DNA of 64,000 bases from Mycobacterium sp. ST-F2. Its GTDB lineage: Bacteria; Actinomycetota; Actinomycetes; Mycobacteriales; Mycobacteriaceae. The stretch is taken from positions 18,111 through 82,110 of the forward strand of contig NZ_JMHT01000021.1 in NCBI RefSeq assembly GCF_001905655.1. Direction: 5' to 3'. How positions within the stretch are numbered: the first letter of the stretch is position 1; each line of letters starts with the position of its first letter. Made by a program: the position numbers and the translations under genes. Shown piece by piece: positions 52,506 through 61,915 of this stretch. The notes under the pieces are model-generated. The model had not been told where the DNA came from. It did not search any database and was given only the letters and a program-made list of their open reading frames with translations.

Positions 52506-52970
52506 CTAGTCGTCGTTGCTGGTGGCCAGTTTCTCCAGCGGCGCAAGGGCCTTGGAGATGTTGTCGATGTCCTCGGGCGTCAGCTTGGACATCATCGCGA
52601 TCAGCACCTTCCGACGGGCTTCGAGGGCCTCGCGGTGCTGCACCAGTCCCTTCGGTGTCACGTTCACCAGGACGGCGCGCAGGTCGGAGGGGTCGCGGGA
52701 CCGCTTGACCAGACCGAGCTTCTCGAGCCGGCGGATCGCCACCGTGGTGGTGGGCGTACGGACCCGTTCGTGGGCGGCGAGTTCCGTCATCCGGATGGGT
52801 CCGCGGTCCAGCAGGGTCAGCAGGATGGACAGCTGCGCCAACGTCAGATCGGCGCCCGCCTCGGCGTCCTTCGGGATTTCGACGCGTCGGCGCATCACGT
52901 TGAACAGCTTGGAGAGGACCTGTTGCAGGTCTCCTGCAAGGTCCGCGACCTGCGGCTCCGTCGACGACAT
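52506..52970 (-). CDS. MarR-family transcriptional regulator (Rv0042c-like)
   Basis: A 154-residue winged-helix regulator: LTLAQLSILLTLLDRGPIRMTELAAHERVRTPTTTVAIRRLEKLGLV and the wing DPSDLRAVLVNVTPKG, with a long C-terminal helix. The ATG (52970) is preceded by a TAGACT -10-like sequence eight bases upstream (leaderless probable). Target unknown, possibly the adjacent transporter operon. Confidence 0.9.
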   Translation of the reverse strand: MSSTEPQVADLAGDLQQVLSKLFNVMRRRVEIPKDAEAGADLTLAQLSILLTLLDRGPIRMTELAAHERVRTPTTTVAIRRLEKLGLVKRSRDPSDLRAVLVNVTPKGLVQHREALEARRKVLIAMMSKLTPEDIDNISKALAPLEKLATSNDD

Positions 52971-53010
52971 AGTTCGATAGTCTAACGTGTATGCCGGATA
53001 CTGGCCGGTA

Positions 53011-53748
53011 TTAGACAACCTGCGCCAAAAATTGACGTAAACGTTGAGTTTCCGCGGATTCGAAGATCTGCTCGGGGGTTCCCGTCTCGATCACCCGGCC
53101 GCCGTCCATGAACACCACCGAATCCGACGCTGACCGGGCAAAACCCATCTCGTGGGTGACCACCACCATGGTCATGCCGTCGGCCCCGAGTTCGCTGATG
53201 AGCGCCAGGATGCCCTTGACGAGTTCGGGATCCAGGGCCGACGTGGCCTCGTCGAAGAACATCACCTGGGGGCTCATGGCCAAGGCGCGGGCGATCGCGA
53301 CACGTTGCTGTTGCCCGCCGGAGAGGGTCGCGGGACGGACGTCGGCCTTGTGCTTCAGCCCCACCCGATCGAGCAGTTTCAGGCCGAGTTCGCGGGCTGC
53401 ATCGGCGTCCAGGCGCTTGAGCTTGCGTGGTCCGAGCGTGACGTTCTCCAGCACCGTCCGGTGCGGGAACAGATTGAAATGCTGGAACACCATCCCGATC
53501 CGCTGGCGCAGCTGATCCGGGTTGTCCTTCAGGACCGAGCGGCCGTCGAGCAGGATGTCGCCGCGGTCCGGTTCGTACAGCCGGTTCAGGGTGCGCAGCA
53601 GTGTCGACTTGCCCGAGCCCGACGGCCCGATGACTGCCGTCGTGGTGCCGGCGGGGACATCCAGATCGACGCCACGCAGGACGCCATTGGCCCCGAACGA
53701 CAGGTGAATATCCTTGGCGGCCAGGGAAACTGCCTGCGGCGTGGTCAT
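53011..53748 (-). CDS. Polar amino acid ABC transporter ATP-binding protein (GlnQ-like)
   Basis: A 245-residue ABC ATPase: Walker A GPSGSGKST, Q-loop VFQHFNLFPH, signature LSGGQQQR, Walker B VMFFDEATSALDPE and H-loop VVTHEMG. The FxHFNLFPHxT and HEMGFA features mark the GlnQ/polar amino acid group. It overlaps the fused binding-protein/permease gene by ATGA. Confidence 0.95.
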   Translation of the reverse strand: MTTPQAVSLAAKDIHLSFGANGVLRGVDLDVPAGTTTAVIGPSGSGKSTLLRTLNRLYEPDRGDILLDGRSVLKDNPDQLRQRIGMVFQHFNLFPHRTVLENVTLGPRKLKRLDADAARELGLKLLDRVGLKHKADVRPATLSGGQQQRVAIARALAMSPQVMFFDEATSALDPELVKGILALISELGADGMTMVVVTHEMGFARSASDSVVFMDGGRVIETGTPEQIFESAETQRLRQFLAQVV

Positions 53749-55505
53749 ATGATCTCCTGGGTCGCGACCTCGGCGGCAACGGGCTTGCCCGTGCTCAGCC
53801 GCCGGTCGATGTAGTTGACCAGATGGGTCAGGGGGACGGTGAGGGCCAGGTAGAACAGCCCGGACGCGACCAGGGGAGACAGGTTTCCGGTTTGCGCGTT
53901 GAGGTCGCGACCCACCTGGAACAGCTCGCGCTGACTGGCGATCAACCCCAGGAAGTACACCAGCGACGACGCCTTCAGCAGCGAGATGAACTGGTTCATC
54001 AGCGCGGGCAGGACCCGGCGCACGCCCTGCGGCACCACGACCAGCCGCATCGATGACGGGTAGCCGAAGCCCAGCGCGCGCGAGGCCTCGAGTTGGCCGG
54101 CATCCACGCTCTGGATGCCCGAGCGCAGAATCTCGCCGATGTAGGCGCCCGCCATGAGACCGAGCGCGGCAATTCCCAAGGGGTACGGGTTGTTTCCGGT
54201 CAACGAGCCCACCACCGGCCCGATGCCCAGCCCGATCACCAGGATGATCACCACTTCGGGCAGGCCGCGGAAGATGTCGGTGTACACCCGGGCCGGCCAG
54301 CGCAGCCAGCGCGACCGCGAGATGCCCGCGATGGCCAGTGCCATGCCGATGATCAGGCCGATGATGCTGGCACTGACGGTCAGGATCAGCGTGTTGGGCA
54401 GGCCGGTCTTGAACAGGTCGGGGATGGCCTGCCGGTACAGGTGCCAGTCCAGGAACGCGTCTTTCAGTTGCGAGAGCGTGGATTTCGGCGCGGGACCGGC
54501 CGCCGGCGCCGCTGACGCATGCGACGCGGTGATGGCGTTGAAGTCGGGCAGCTGCGGCAGCGGCGCGGCCTTGGATCCGGGCTTCCAGCCCGGCGGCAGC
54601 GCGCGTGGCACCCAGTTCTCATAGAGCCGCGCCCAGGTGCCGTCGGCGATCACCGCGTCGAGCCCCGCATTGAGGGCGTCGATCAGCGGCTTGTTGTCTT
54701 TCGCGACGGCATACGCGACGAAATTGTCCAAGCTGAAGGTGTTTTCGACGATGCGCGCCGGGTCACCCGGTTGCACGGTGCCGGAGGCCTGCTGAGACGG
54801 CGCCACCCAGGCGTCGATCTGCCGGGTCTTGATGTTGGCGTACACCGTGGCGTAGTCCGGGAACTTCACCGGTTCCAGGTGCAGGGTGTCGACGACGTAG
54901 GCCTCCTGCACGGTGCCCTGCACGACGCCGATGCGCTGCCCGGCCTTCAGCGCGCCGAATCCGTTGATGGCCGATCCGGTCGGGACGACGAGCGAGAAGT
55001 AGCCGAAGTCATAGCCATTGGTGAATCCGACGGTACGGCGCCGGGCGTCGGTGGTGGTGATGGACGACGATCCGACGTCGAACCGCCGGGACGCGACCTG
55101 GGCCAACAGCCCGGCGAAATCGGTGCCGACGAAGTTGACGCGCAGGCCGATCTTCTCGGCGATGGCCCGCAGCAGCTCGTTGTCGAATCCGGTGAACTGG
55201 CCGCTGGAGTTGATACAGATGCTCGGCGGGGCATCGGACAGCGTGCCGACGGTCAGCACTCCGGGCGTACCCAGCCCCAACGCCTCCGGCCGCACCGTGG
55301 AAAGCGGCTGGGTACCGGGCGTCGTGTACTTGTCGGTGCCGTCGCCCTGGGCGGCGGTGGCCAGGTTGGTGGGCAGGGCGCTGGCGCTCTGCACGCCCGG
55401 CGGTGCGCACTGGTCGGTGGTGGCGCCGGCTGGGACTCCCACGGACAGCGAACAGACCAGGAGTGCCACCAGTATCGCTACCGTCGCACGCAGGAAAGAG
55501 GTCAC
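53745..55505 (-). CDS. Fused solute-binding protein and permease for a polar amino acid ABC transporter
   Basis: A 586-residue chimaera: an N-terminal signal-like span, a SBP_bac_3 domain (about 85-320: LTVGTLSDAPPSICIN, GFDNELLRAIAEKIGLRVNF, RFDVGSSSITTTDARR, INGFGALKAGQRIGVVQGT), then a permease with about five spans (EAA loop EASRALGFGYPSSMRLVVVPQ). It would keep the binding domain tethered to the membrane. TAGGTT sits seven bases upstream of the GTG (leaderless). Occupies the place of Rv0043c. Confidence 0.92.
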   Translation of the reverse strand: MTSFLRATVAILVALLVCSLSVGVPAGATTDQCAPPGVQSASALPTNLATAAQGDGTDKYTTPGTQPLSTVRPEALGLGTPGVLTVGTLSDAPPSICINSSGQFTGFDNELLRAIAEKIGLRVNFVGTDFAGLLAQVASRRFDVGSSSITTTDARRRTVGFTNGYDFGYFSLVVPTGSAINGFGALKAGQRIGVVQGTVQEAYVVDTLHLEPVKFPDYATVYANIKTRQIDAWVAPSQQASGTVQPGDPARIVENTFSLDNFVAYAVAKDNKPLIDALNAGLDAVIADGTWARLYENWVPRALPPGWKPGSKAAPLPQLPDFNAITASHASAAPAAGPAPKSTLSQLKDAFLDWHLYRQAIPDLFKTGLPNTLILTVSASIIGLIIGMALAIAGISRSRWLRWPARVYTDIFRGLPEVVIILVIGLGIGPVVGSLTGNNPYPLGIAALGLMAGAYIGEILRSGIQSVDAGQLEASRALGFGYPSSMRLVVVPQGVRRVLPALMNQFISLLKASSLVYFLGLIASQRELFQVGRDLNAQTGNLSPLVASGLFYLALTVPLTHLVNYIDRRLSTGKPVAAEVATQEII

Positions 55506-55583
55506 GCACGTCAACCTAGCGGGTGCCCGGCCGAATTCAGCGGCTTCAGCTCGCCGGGAATTCATTCGGCCGGGCAGCGCCGG

Positions 55584-56366
55584 CTACCGGCTGTCGCGCC
55601 AGCGGCACAGGGCTTCGGCGTGGCCCAGATCGTAGTCGGGGCCGTTGACCCCGACGGTCAGCAACGAAACCCCGAGTGCGGTAAGCGCTTCGGCATTGGC
55701 GATCAGGCCGTCGCCGCTGTTGTCCACGCCGGCCGAGCGGACGATGGTGTTCGGGTCGCGGCCGACGTCGGCGCAATGCCGGTCCAGCACGGCGGCCTTC
55801 TCCGGGTACGTCGCCGCGGTGGTGAAGCTGTGCCAGATCTGCGCGTACTCCGCGACGAGCCGCAGCGTCTTGCGCTCGCCCTGGCCGCCGATGAGGATCG
55901 GAATGTCGCGCACCGGCTGTGGGTTCAGCTTGCCCAGGCGCGACACGATGCGCGGCATGGCGGCCGCCAGGTCGTCGAGTCTGCTTCCGGCCGTACCGAA
56001 TTCGTAGCCGTACTCGTCGTAGTCCTTCTCTTTCCAGCCCGAGCCGATGCCCAGGATCAGCCGGCCGTCCGAGATGTTGTCGACCGTCCGCGCCATGTCG
56101 GCCAGCAGTTCCGGATTGCGGTACGAGTTACAGCTCACTAGGGCGCCGATCTCGATGCGCGAGGTCTGCTCGGCCCAGGCGCCCAGCATGGTCCAGCATT
56201 CGTAGTGCGCGCCGTCGGGGTCGCCGTACAGCGGGAAGAAGTGGTCCCAGTTGAAGGCGACGTCGACGCCGAGGTCCTCGGCGCGCCGGACCGCGTCGCG
56301 CATCAGGCCGTAGTTGGGGGAGTGCTGGGGCTGCAGTTGAACGCCGATGCGGATGGGTTGGGTCAT
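55584..56366 (-). CDS. LLM-class F420-dependent oxidoreductase (Rv0044c-like)
   Basis: A 260-residue luciferase-like monooxygenase fold: IRIGVQLQPQHSPNYG N-terminus, FNWDHFFPLYGDPDG, GALVSCNSYRNPELLADMARTVDNISDGRLILGIGSGW and PILIGGQGERKTLRLVAEYA (F420 phosphate-binding style). Substrate unknown. Nine bases separate it from the upstream hydrolase, suggesting a shared operon. Confidence 0.9.
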   Translation of the reverse strand: MTQPIRIGVQLQPQHSPNYGLMRDAVRRAEDLGVDVAFNWDHFFPLYGDPDGAHYECWTMLGAWAEQTSRIEIGALVSCNSYRNPELLADMARTVDNISDGRLILGIGSGWKEKDYDEYGYEFGTAGSRLDDLAAAMPRIVSRLGKLNPQPVRDIPILIGGQGERKTLRLVAEYAQIWHSFTTAATYPEKAAVLDRHCADVGRDPNTIVRSAGVDNSGDGLIANAEALTALGVSLLTVGVNGPDYDLGHAEALCRWRDSR

Positions 56367-56375
56367 GACCCCACG

Positions 56376-57299
56376 CTAACCGCCGAGGACGCCCCGCAGA
56401 ATGTCGACGAGTGCGGCGGGCTGGTCGCCCTGCACCGAATGACCCGAGTCGGCCACGATGTGGGTCCGCTGGAAACCCGGCGCCCCGGCCGCGAACGCGG
56501 CGGCATCATCGTCGTTGACGAAGTACGACTTCGCGCCTCGCACGAGCGTCGTCGGCATGGTGATGGACGGGACGTCGTCCCACAGTCCGTTGAAGTTCGA
56601 GTAGCCGTCTCCTCGCGTCAACGAGTCGTACCGCCACGTCCAGGTGCCGTCGTCGAGTTGCTTGGCATTGTGAAAGACGCCGCGGCGCAGCGAGTTCCGG
56701 CTGCGGTGCGGCGACGCGGCCACGGTGACGTCGAGCATCGCGGCGAAACTGGGGAAGCTCCGGTCGCCCCTCACCAGCGCGACGGCACCCAGCTGAGCCT
56801 GCGTCATCTGCTCGTGCCGTTCCGGCGCCGACGGCGTGACGTCCACGAGCACCAGCTCGGGTACCAACGCAGGTTCGGTCGCGGCGATCCGCAGCGCCGT
56901 CAGCCCACCCAGCGACATCCCGACCACCAGCCGGGCCGACGGCGCGTGGCGCCGAATCACCGGGGCCACGGTCGACGCGTTCAGCTTCGGCCCGTAGTCG
57001 CCGTCCTCGCGCCAGGCCGACCGCCCATGCCCGGGCAGATCGATCGCCAGCGCCGGCACTCCGAGGCCCAGGATCACGGTGTCCCAGGTGTGCGCGTTCT
57101 GTCCGCCGCCGTGCAGGAACACCACTTCGGGCTCCGCGACGCCCCACTTCAGCAGGCTGATGGGCCCGTCCTCGATCCGCGACACCGTCGGCAGCGGGCC
57201 GTCGGCGCCGATCTGCTCGGCGTTCTCGGGCAGCAGCGCGAACTCGTTGAGCGTCAGCAGTTCGTCGTCAGAAATCTCGAGGGCCACGTCTGCGGACAT
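56376..57299 (-). CDS. Alpha/beta hydrolase, Rv0045c-like esterase
   Basis: A 307-residue hydrolase: HGGGQNAHTWD (oxyanion region), IDLPGHGRSAW, nucleophile GMSLGG with catalytic Ser, acid near VRGAKSYFVNDDDA and His in DSGHSVQGD. Rv0045c is a small-ester hydrolase. Ends 23 bases before the PhoX gene begins (stop region) in the same direction. Confidence 0.9.
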   Translation of the reverse strand: MSADVALEISDDELLTLNEFALLPENAEQIGADGPLPTVSRIEDGPISLLKWGVAEPEVVFLHGGGQNAHTWDTVILGLGVPALAIDLPGHGRSAWREDGDYGPKLNASTVAPVIRRHAPSARLVVGMSLGGLTALRIAATEPALVPELVLVDVTPSAPERHEQMTQAQLGAVALVRGDRSFPSFAAMLDVTVAASPHRSRNSLRRGVFHNAKQLDDGTWTWRYDSLTRGDGYSNFNGLWDDVPSITMPTTLVRGAKSYFVNDDDAAAFAAGAPGFQRTHIVADSGHSVQGDQPAALVDILRGVLGG

Positions 57300-57321
57300 T
57301 ACCCCCGGCGGCGAGGCGTGC

Positions 57322-59388
57322 TCAGCTGCCGATCGTTCCGTTGTCCTTCCACACCGCCACCACAGAGGGGCGTGCGGTGCCGTTGCCGCCCTCGGGCCAC
57401 CGCGAGACCGGGTTGTCGATGCTCTTGTCGTCGTGCTCGCCGGGGTGCTGGACGCAGACCGTGACGAGGTCGTCGGTGACGACGGGGCCGCACGTCTCGG
57501 CGCCGAGCGGCACGGTGAGGAACTGCTTGGTCTCCCCGCGGTTCGGGCCGCTCAGCGCGACGGCGAACAGTCCGTCGTTGGACTTCAACGCATTACCGTC
57601 GGTGGCGATCCAGAGGTTGCCGTGGCTGTCGAAGGCCAGGTTGTCCGGGCAGGAAATCGGGCTGACCTTGGTCTTGTCGAACCCCGCGTAGTAGGTGTCG
57701 GCGGCGGCGGGGTCGCCGCAGACCAACAGCAGCTCCCACGTGAAGTCGGTGCCGGCGTGGTTGTCGACGATCTCGAGAATCTGGCCGTTCTTGTTGTCGT
57801 TGCGCGGATTCGGCGCATCGGGGCCCGGTTTGCCCTCCGCGCCGCGCTTGGAGTTGTTGGTGAGGGCGACGTACAGCTTGCCGGTCTTCGGGTCGGCTTC
57901 GAAGTCCTCGGGCCGGTCCATCTTGGTGGCGCCGGCCTTGTCGGCGGCGAAGCGGGTGAACACCGCGGCCTCCGCCGCGCTGATCCCGGGCACCAGTGAT
58001 TCGGCCCGACCCTCGGGGCCGGACCGCAGCAACGGCAGCCAGGTTCCGGTGCCGCGGAACGCACCCGTGCTCGGCAACTTCCCGGTGCCGTCGATCTCGG
58101 CGGCGGGGATGTCGCTGGACAGCTTGGCGACGTACAAGGTGCCTTCGTCGAGGATGGTCATGTTGTGCGCCATCGCCGCCGGCTCGCGGCCGGGCTGAAT
58201 CTTCTTGCTGGACACGAATTTGTACATGTAGTCGAAGCGCTCGTCGTCGCCGCTGTAGGCGACGACGGTGCCGTCGGCAGTGACGTAGATGTTGGCGGCT
58301 TCGTGCCGGAAGCGGCCCAGCGCAGTGTGTTTCACCGGGGTGGAGTTCGGGTCCCACGGATTGAGTTCGACGATGTAGCCGAACCGGTTGACCTCGCCCG
58401 GCGTCGCGGCCACGTCGAACCGCGGATCGAAGGTCTCCCAGAGCATCTCGGACGGCTTGAGCTCGATGCCGTAGCGGGCGAGGCGGGTCGCGTCTGCCGG
58501 GGTGGCAGGCGCGGTGCCGGCCGGTGCGCCGAAGTAGCCCTGGAAGTTCTCCTCGCCGGAAAGCACTGTGCCCCAAGGGGTTATGCCGCCGGAGCAGTTG
58601 GCCATGGTGCCCGCCACGCGTCTGCCGGTCGGGTCGGCAGCTGTCTTGACGAAGTCGGTGCCCGCCGCGGGTCCGGTCAGGGTGAACGGGGTGTCGACGG
58701 TGATGCGTCGGTTGTACGGGCCCAGAACCGGTTTGAGGCCGTCGGGGGTGCGCGCGACTTCCACGACGCCCATGCCCATGGCGGCGATCTCGATGTCGAA
58801 CTGCTCGCGGGTCGGGTGCTTGGGGTCGTAGCCGGGGAACATGAATTGCGGTGTGACGTACTCGAAGTTGGTCACCAGCAGGAAGTGGCCGGGCCGGTCG
58901 GGGATCGGTAGCAGCCCGGCGAAGTCGTTGTTGAACCCGAACTGGCCGCGCTGCGCCGCGGCGGTCTGCGCCGTCACGTCGAATTTCGGCGCGCCCGGCA
59001 GCACGGGGTCACCCCAGCTGATGACCACGGACTGCCGGTAGCCCTCGGGGATGACGACGGCGTCCTCGCGGTTGGGTGCGACCGCGGCGAATCGCATGCC
59101 GGGCGGTGTCGACGAGGGCGCAGCGGACGAGGTGCCTGCGGCGGGCTGCTCGTCGCGGCCGCACGCGGCCAGGGCGGGACCGGCGCCGACGGCGAGCACC
59201 GCGATGCCGGTCGCGCGGAGCATCGACCGTCGGGACACGGCCTGCGCGATGTCACCGAAGTACTCGTTGTCGCTGGTGTTCGGCAGCGGCTTCGAGCACG
59301 CGTCGCCACACTTGTGGCGGCACGTGACGTGCTGGCGCGACGACCGGCCGTCGTGGGTCAGGAGCAGGTTCAGCGGAAACAGGGCCAC
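57322..59388 (-). CDS. PhoX-family Tat-exported phosphatase-like lipoprotein
   Basis: A 688-residue DUF839/PhoX protein. A twin-arginine-type signal SRRSMLRATGIAVLAVGAGPALAAC ends in an LAAC lipobox, predicting a Tat-exported lipoprotein. The body has the PhoX metal/Ca-site segments (e.g. GGITPWGTVLSGEENFQGYFG, FDPRFDVAATPGEVNRFGYIVELNPWDP, GDDERFDYMYKFVSS and RPEDFEADPKTGKLYVALTNN). PhoX is a Fe/Ca-dependent phosphatase in other bacteria. A TAGGTT element upstream of the GTG suggests a leaderless start. Confidence 0.9.
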   Translation of the reverse strand: MALFPLNLLLTHDGRSSRQHVTCRHKCGDACSKPLPNTSDNEYFGDIAQAVSRRSMLRATGIAVLAVGAGPALAACGRDEQPAAGTSSAAPSSTPPGMRFAAVAPNREDAVVIPEGYRQSVVISWGDPVLPGAPKFDVTAQTAAAQRGQFGFNNDFAGLLPIPDRPGHFLLVTNFEYVTPQFMFPGYDPKHPTREQFDIEIAAMGMGVVEVARTPDGLKPVLGPYNRRITVDTPFTLTGPAAGTDFVKTAADPTGRRVAGTMANCSGGITPWGTVLSGEENFQGYFGAPAGTAPATPADATRLARYGIELKPSEMLWETFDPRFDVAATPGEVNRFGYIVELNPWDPNSTPVKHTALGRFRHEAANIYVTADGTVVAYSGDDERFDYMYKFVSSKKIQPGREPAAMAHNMTILDEGTLYVAKLSSDIPAAEIDGTGKLPSTGAFRGTGTWLPLLRSGPEGRAESLVPGISAAEAAVFTRFAADKAGATKMDRPEDFEADPKTGKLYVALTNNSKRGAEGKPGPDAPNPRNDNKNGQILEIVDNHAGTDFTWELLLVCGDPAAADTYYAGFDKTKVSPISCPDNLAFDSHGNLWIATDGNALKSNDGLFAVALSGPNRGETKQFLTVPLGAETCGPVVTDDLVTVCVQHPGEHDDKSIDNPVSRWPEGGNGTARPSVVAVWKDNGTIGS

Positions 59389-59476
59389 GATGCTGGAACC
59401 TATGACAGCTGAACCAGCAGCTGGGAAAGAACTGGTGAACTGCTGGGAACGCCCGCGCCCGACCCGGACGAAGTGC

Positions 59477-61045
59477 CTAGCCGACCGGGGCGGTGGTCCG
59501 GATCAGGTGATCGAACGCCGAGAGCGCTGCTGTCGCACCGGCTCCCGCCGCGATGACGATCTGCTTGAACGGCACCGTCGTGCAGTCGCCGGCGGCGAAC
59601 ACGCCGGGGACCGATGTCTGGCCACGCTCGTCGACGACGATCTCGCCGCGCTTGGACAGCTCGACGCTGCCCTCCAGCCACTCGGTGTTGGGCAGCAGGC
59701 CGATCTGGACGAAGACGCCCTGCAGGTCCAGCTGGTGCGACTCGCCGGTGGTGCGGTCCTGGTAGGTCAGGCCGGTCACCTGGTCGCCGTCGCCGAGGAC
59801 CTCGGTGGTCAGCGTGCTCAGCAGGATGTCGACGTTGGGCAGGCTGCGCAGTTTGCGCTGCAGCACCTCGTCGGCGCGCAGCACCGAGTCGAACTCGATG
59901 AGCGTCACATGGGAGACGACGCCGGCGAGGTCGATCGCGGCCTCGACGCCGGAGTTGCCGCCGCCGACGACGGCGACGCGCTTGCCCTTGAACAGCGGTC
60001 CGTCGCAATGCGGGCAGTAGGTGACGCCCTTGTTGCGGTAGTCGGCCTCGCCGGGCACGTCCATCGCGCGCCAGCGGGCGCCGGTCGCGAGGATGACGGT
60101 GCGGGCCGTCAGCGAGGCGCCGCTCTCCAGCGCGATCTCGATGAGGCCGCCTTCGTCGATCGCCGGCAGCAGCTTCGCGCCGCGCTGGGTCTTGATGACG
60201 TCGACGTCGTACTCGCCGACGTGGGCTTCCAGCGCCGCGGCGTACTTGGGTCCTTCGGTGTGCGGGACGGAGATGTAGTTCTCGATGGCCATGGTGTCGA
60301 GCACCTGACCGCCGAACCGCTCGGCGACCACGCCGGTGCGAATTCCCTTGCGGGCGGCGTAGATTGCGGCCGCGGCCCCGGCCGGTCCACCGCCGACGAC
60401 CAGGACGTCGAAGGGGTCCTTCTCGGCGATGGCCTCGGCGGTGCGCTGCGCGGCGCCGACGTCGACCTTGCCGATGATCTGCTCGAGGGTCATGCGGCCC
60501 GAGTCGAACACCTCACCGTTCAGGAAGACGGTCGGGACCGCCAGCACCTTGCGCTGTTCGACCTCGTCCTTGAACAGCGCGCCGTCGATCGCGACGTGGC
60601 TGATGCGCGGGTTGAGGATCGCCATCAGGTTCAGGGCCTGCACCACGTCGGGGCAGTTCTGGCAGGACAGCGAGAAGTAGGTCTCGAAGTGCAGGTCGGC
60701 GTCGAGGCTCCGCACCTGCTCGAGCAGCTCGGGGGCTTCCTTCGACGGGTATCCGCCGACCTGCAGCAGCGCCAGGGCCAGCGAGGAGAACTCGTGGCCG
60801 AGGGGGATGCCGGCGAACCGGACCTCGACATCGGTGCCGGTGCGGCGGATGGCGAACGACGGCCGGCGGGCGTCGTCGTCGGCCCGGGAGTAGGTGATCT
60901 TGTCCGACATTGCCGCGATCTCGGTGAGCAGGCCGGCCAGCTCGGCGGACTTGGGACCGTCATCGAGGGAGGACACCAGCTCGATGGGCACGGTCAGCCG
61001 CTCCAGCAGGGACTTCAATTGGCCGGCGAGTGCGGTGTCGAGCAT
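59477..61045 (-). CDS. ahpF: Alkyl hydroperoxide reductase subunit F
   Basis: The 522-residue flavoprotein reduces AhpC using NADH. The N-terminal NTD has the CQNC redox pair; the TrxR-like part has [10 protein letters not shown] (FAD), CPHCDGP (redox Cys pair), [10 protein letters not shown] (NADH) and FAAGDCTTV. The product start [17 protein letters not shown] matches E. coli AhpF, so the ATG at 61045 was used, with GGAG nine bases upstream. Follows ahpC, 118 bases apart. Confidence 0.96.
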   Translation of the reverse strand: MLDTALAGQLKSLLERLTVPIELVSSLDDGPKSAELAGLLTEIAAMSDKITYSRADDDARRPSFAIRRTGTDVEVRFAGIPLGHEFSSLALALLQVGGYPSKEAPELLEQVRSLDADLHFETYFSLSCQNCPDVVQALNLMAILNPRISHVAIDGALFKDEVEQRKVLAVPTVFLNGEVFDSGRMTLEQIIGKVDVGAAQRTAEAIAEKDPFDVLVVGGGPAGAAAAIYAARKGIRTGVVAERFGGQVLDTMAIENYISVPHTEGPKYAAALEAHVGEYDVDVIKTQRGAKLLPAIDEGGLIEIALESGASLTARTVILATGARWRAMDVPGEADYRNKGVTYCPHCDGPLFKGKRVAVVGGGNSGVEAAIDLAGVVSHVTLIEFDSVLRADEVLQRKLRSLPNVDILLSTLTTEVLGDGDQVTGLTYQDRTTGESHQLDLQGVFVQIGLLPNTEWLEGSVELSKRGEIVVDERGQTSVPGVFAAGDCTTVPFKQIVIAAGAGATAALSAFDHLIRTTAPVG

Positions 61046-61163
61046 GCGGATCAACTCCATCGAAATAGGAATGGTGGGCCGGTGTGGCCCGAAAGATGTT
61101 GGGGGCGAAGACTTCTGGACAGCGGTACGGGCCGGAGCCCGTACCGCCGACCAGCAGTGAAAA

Positions 61164-61727
61164 CTAGATCTTGCCGACGAGTTCCAGCGACGGGGCCAGG
61201 GTCTCTTCGCCCTCTTCCCACTTGGCCGGGCAGACCTCGCCCGGGTGGTTGCGCACGTACTGCGCGGCCTTGACCTTGCGGACCAGCTCGGCGGCGTTGC
61301 GGCCGATGCCCTCGGCGGTGACCTCGGTGAACTGGATGATGCCGTCGGGGTCGACCAGGAAGGTGCCGCGGTCGGCCAGGCCCTCGTCCTCACGCAGCAC
61401 CTCGAAGTCGGTGCTGATGCGCAGGGTGGGGTCGCCGATCATCGCGAACTTGATCTTGCCGATGGTGTCGGACGAGTCGTGCCACGCCTTGTGGGTGAAG
61501 TGGGTGTCGGTGGACACCGAGAACACCTCGACGCCGAGCTGCTGCAGCTCGTCGTAGTGGTCGGCGAGGTCGCCGAGCTCTGTCGGGCAGACGAACGTGA
61601 AGTCGGCCGGGTAGAAGAGGAAGATGGCCCACTTGCCCGCGATGTCGGCTTCGGACACGGGGATGAAGGTGCCGTTCTTGTACGCGGTCGCGGAGAACGG
61701 CTTGATCTGCTTGTTGATCAGGGCCAC
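61164..61727 (-). CDS. ahpC: Alkyl hydroperoxide reductase subunit C (2-Cys peroxiredoxin, E. coli type)
   Basis: A 187-residue typical 2-Cys peroxiredoxin: peroxidatic Cys in [12 protein letters not shown] and resolving Cys in [10 protein letters not shown]. Its N-terminus ([18 protein letters not shown]) and ends are enterobacterial AhpC-like rather than the AhpD-partnered actinobacterial form. The GTG at 61727 has AGAGAGG upstream. Paired with ahpF. Confidence 0.96.
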   Translation of the reverse strand: MALINKQIKPFSATAYKNGTFIPVSEADIAGKWAIFLFYPADFTFVCPTELGDLADHYDELQQLGVEVFSVSTDTHFTHKAWHDSSDTIGKIKFAMIGDPTLRISTDFEVLREDEGLADRGTFLVDPDGIIQFTEVTAEGIGRNAAELVRKVKAAQYVRNHPGEVCPAKWEEGEETLAPSLELVGKI

Positions 61728-61786
61728 GGGAACCTCTCTCAGGTCACTGTCGGATGTCTTTACGGAGCCCACCCTAGTGCCATTTT

Positions 61787-61801
61787 CTGGACTAATTCCA
61801 G
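61787..61801. promoter_or_regulatory. Inverted repeat upstream of ahpC
   Basis: CTGGACTAATTCCAG has perfect 5-bp arms (CTGGA/TCCAG) and overlaps a -35-like TGGAAT for ahpC on the minus strand (-10-like TAGGGT, 18-base spacer). It may be a binding site for a peroxide or iron regulator; which one is not determined. Confidence 0.45.
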
Positions 61802-61868
61802 TTTAAAGAGGGCTGTTGTGGCCAGTCTCACAACCGCCGGCCTGACGGTCCCGACGCCCCAAACGCCA

Positions 61869-61901
61869 AGTGGGCGGCCAGGTTTCACCTGGCCGCCCAC
61901 T
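61869..61901 (-). terminator. Hairpin terminator downstream of ino1
   Basis: A perfect 15-bp stem (AGTGGGCGGCCAGGT and its complement) with a 3-base loop lies 15 bases beyond the ino1 stop, without a strong T run. It separates ino1 from ahpC. Confidence 0.7.
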
Positions 61902-61915
61902 CTGACGTCGAAAAA

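Noticed and set aside
59051..61273. 740-codon plus-strand frame opposite ahpF
   Set aside because: Antisense shadow of ahpF and part of PhoX; composition is skewed and no motif is visible.
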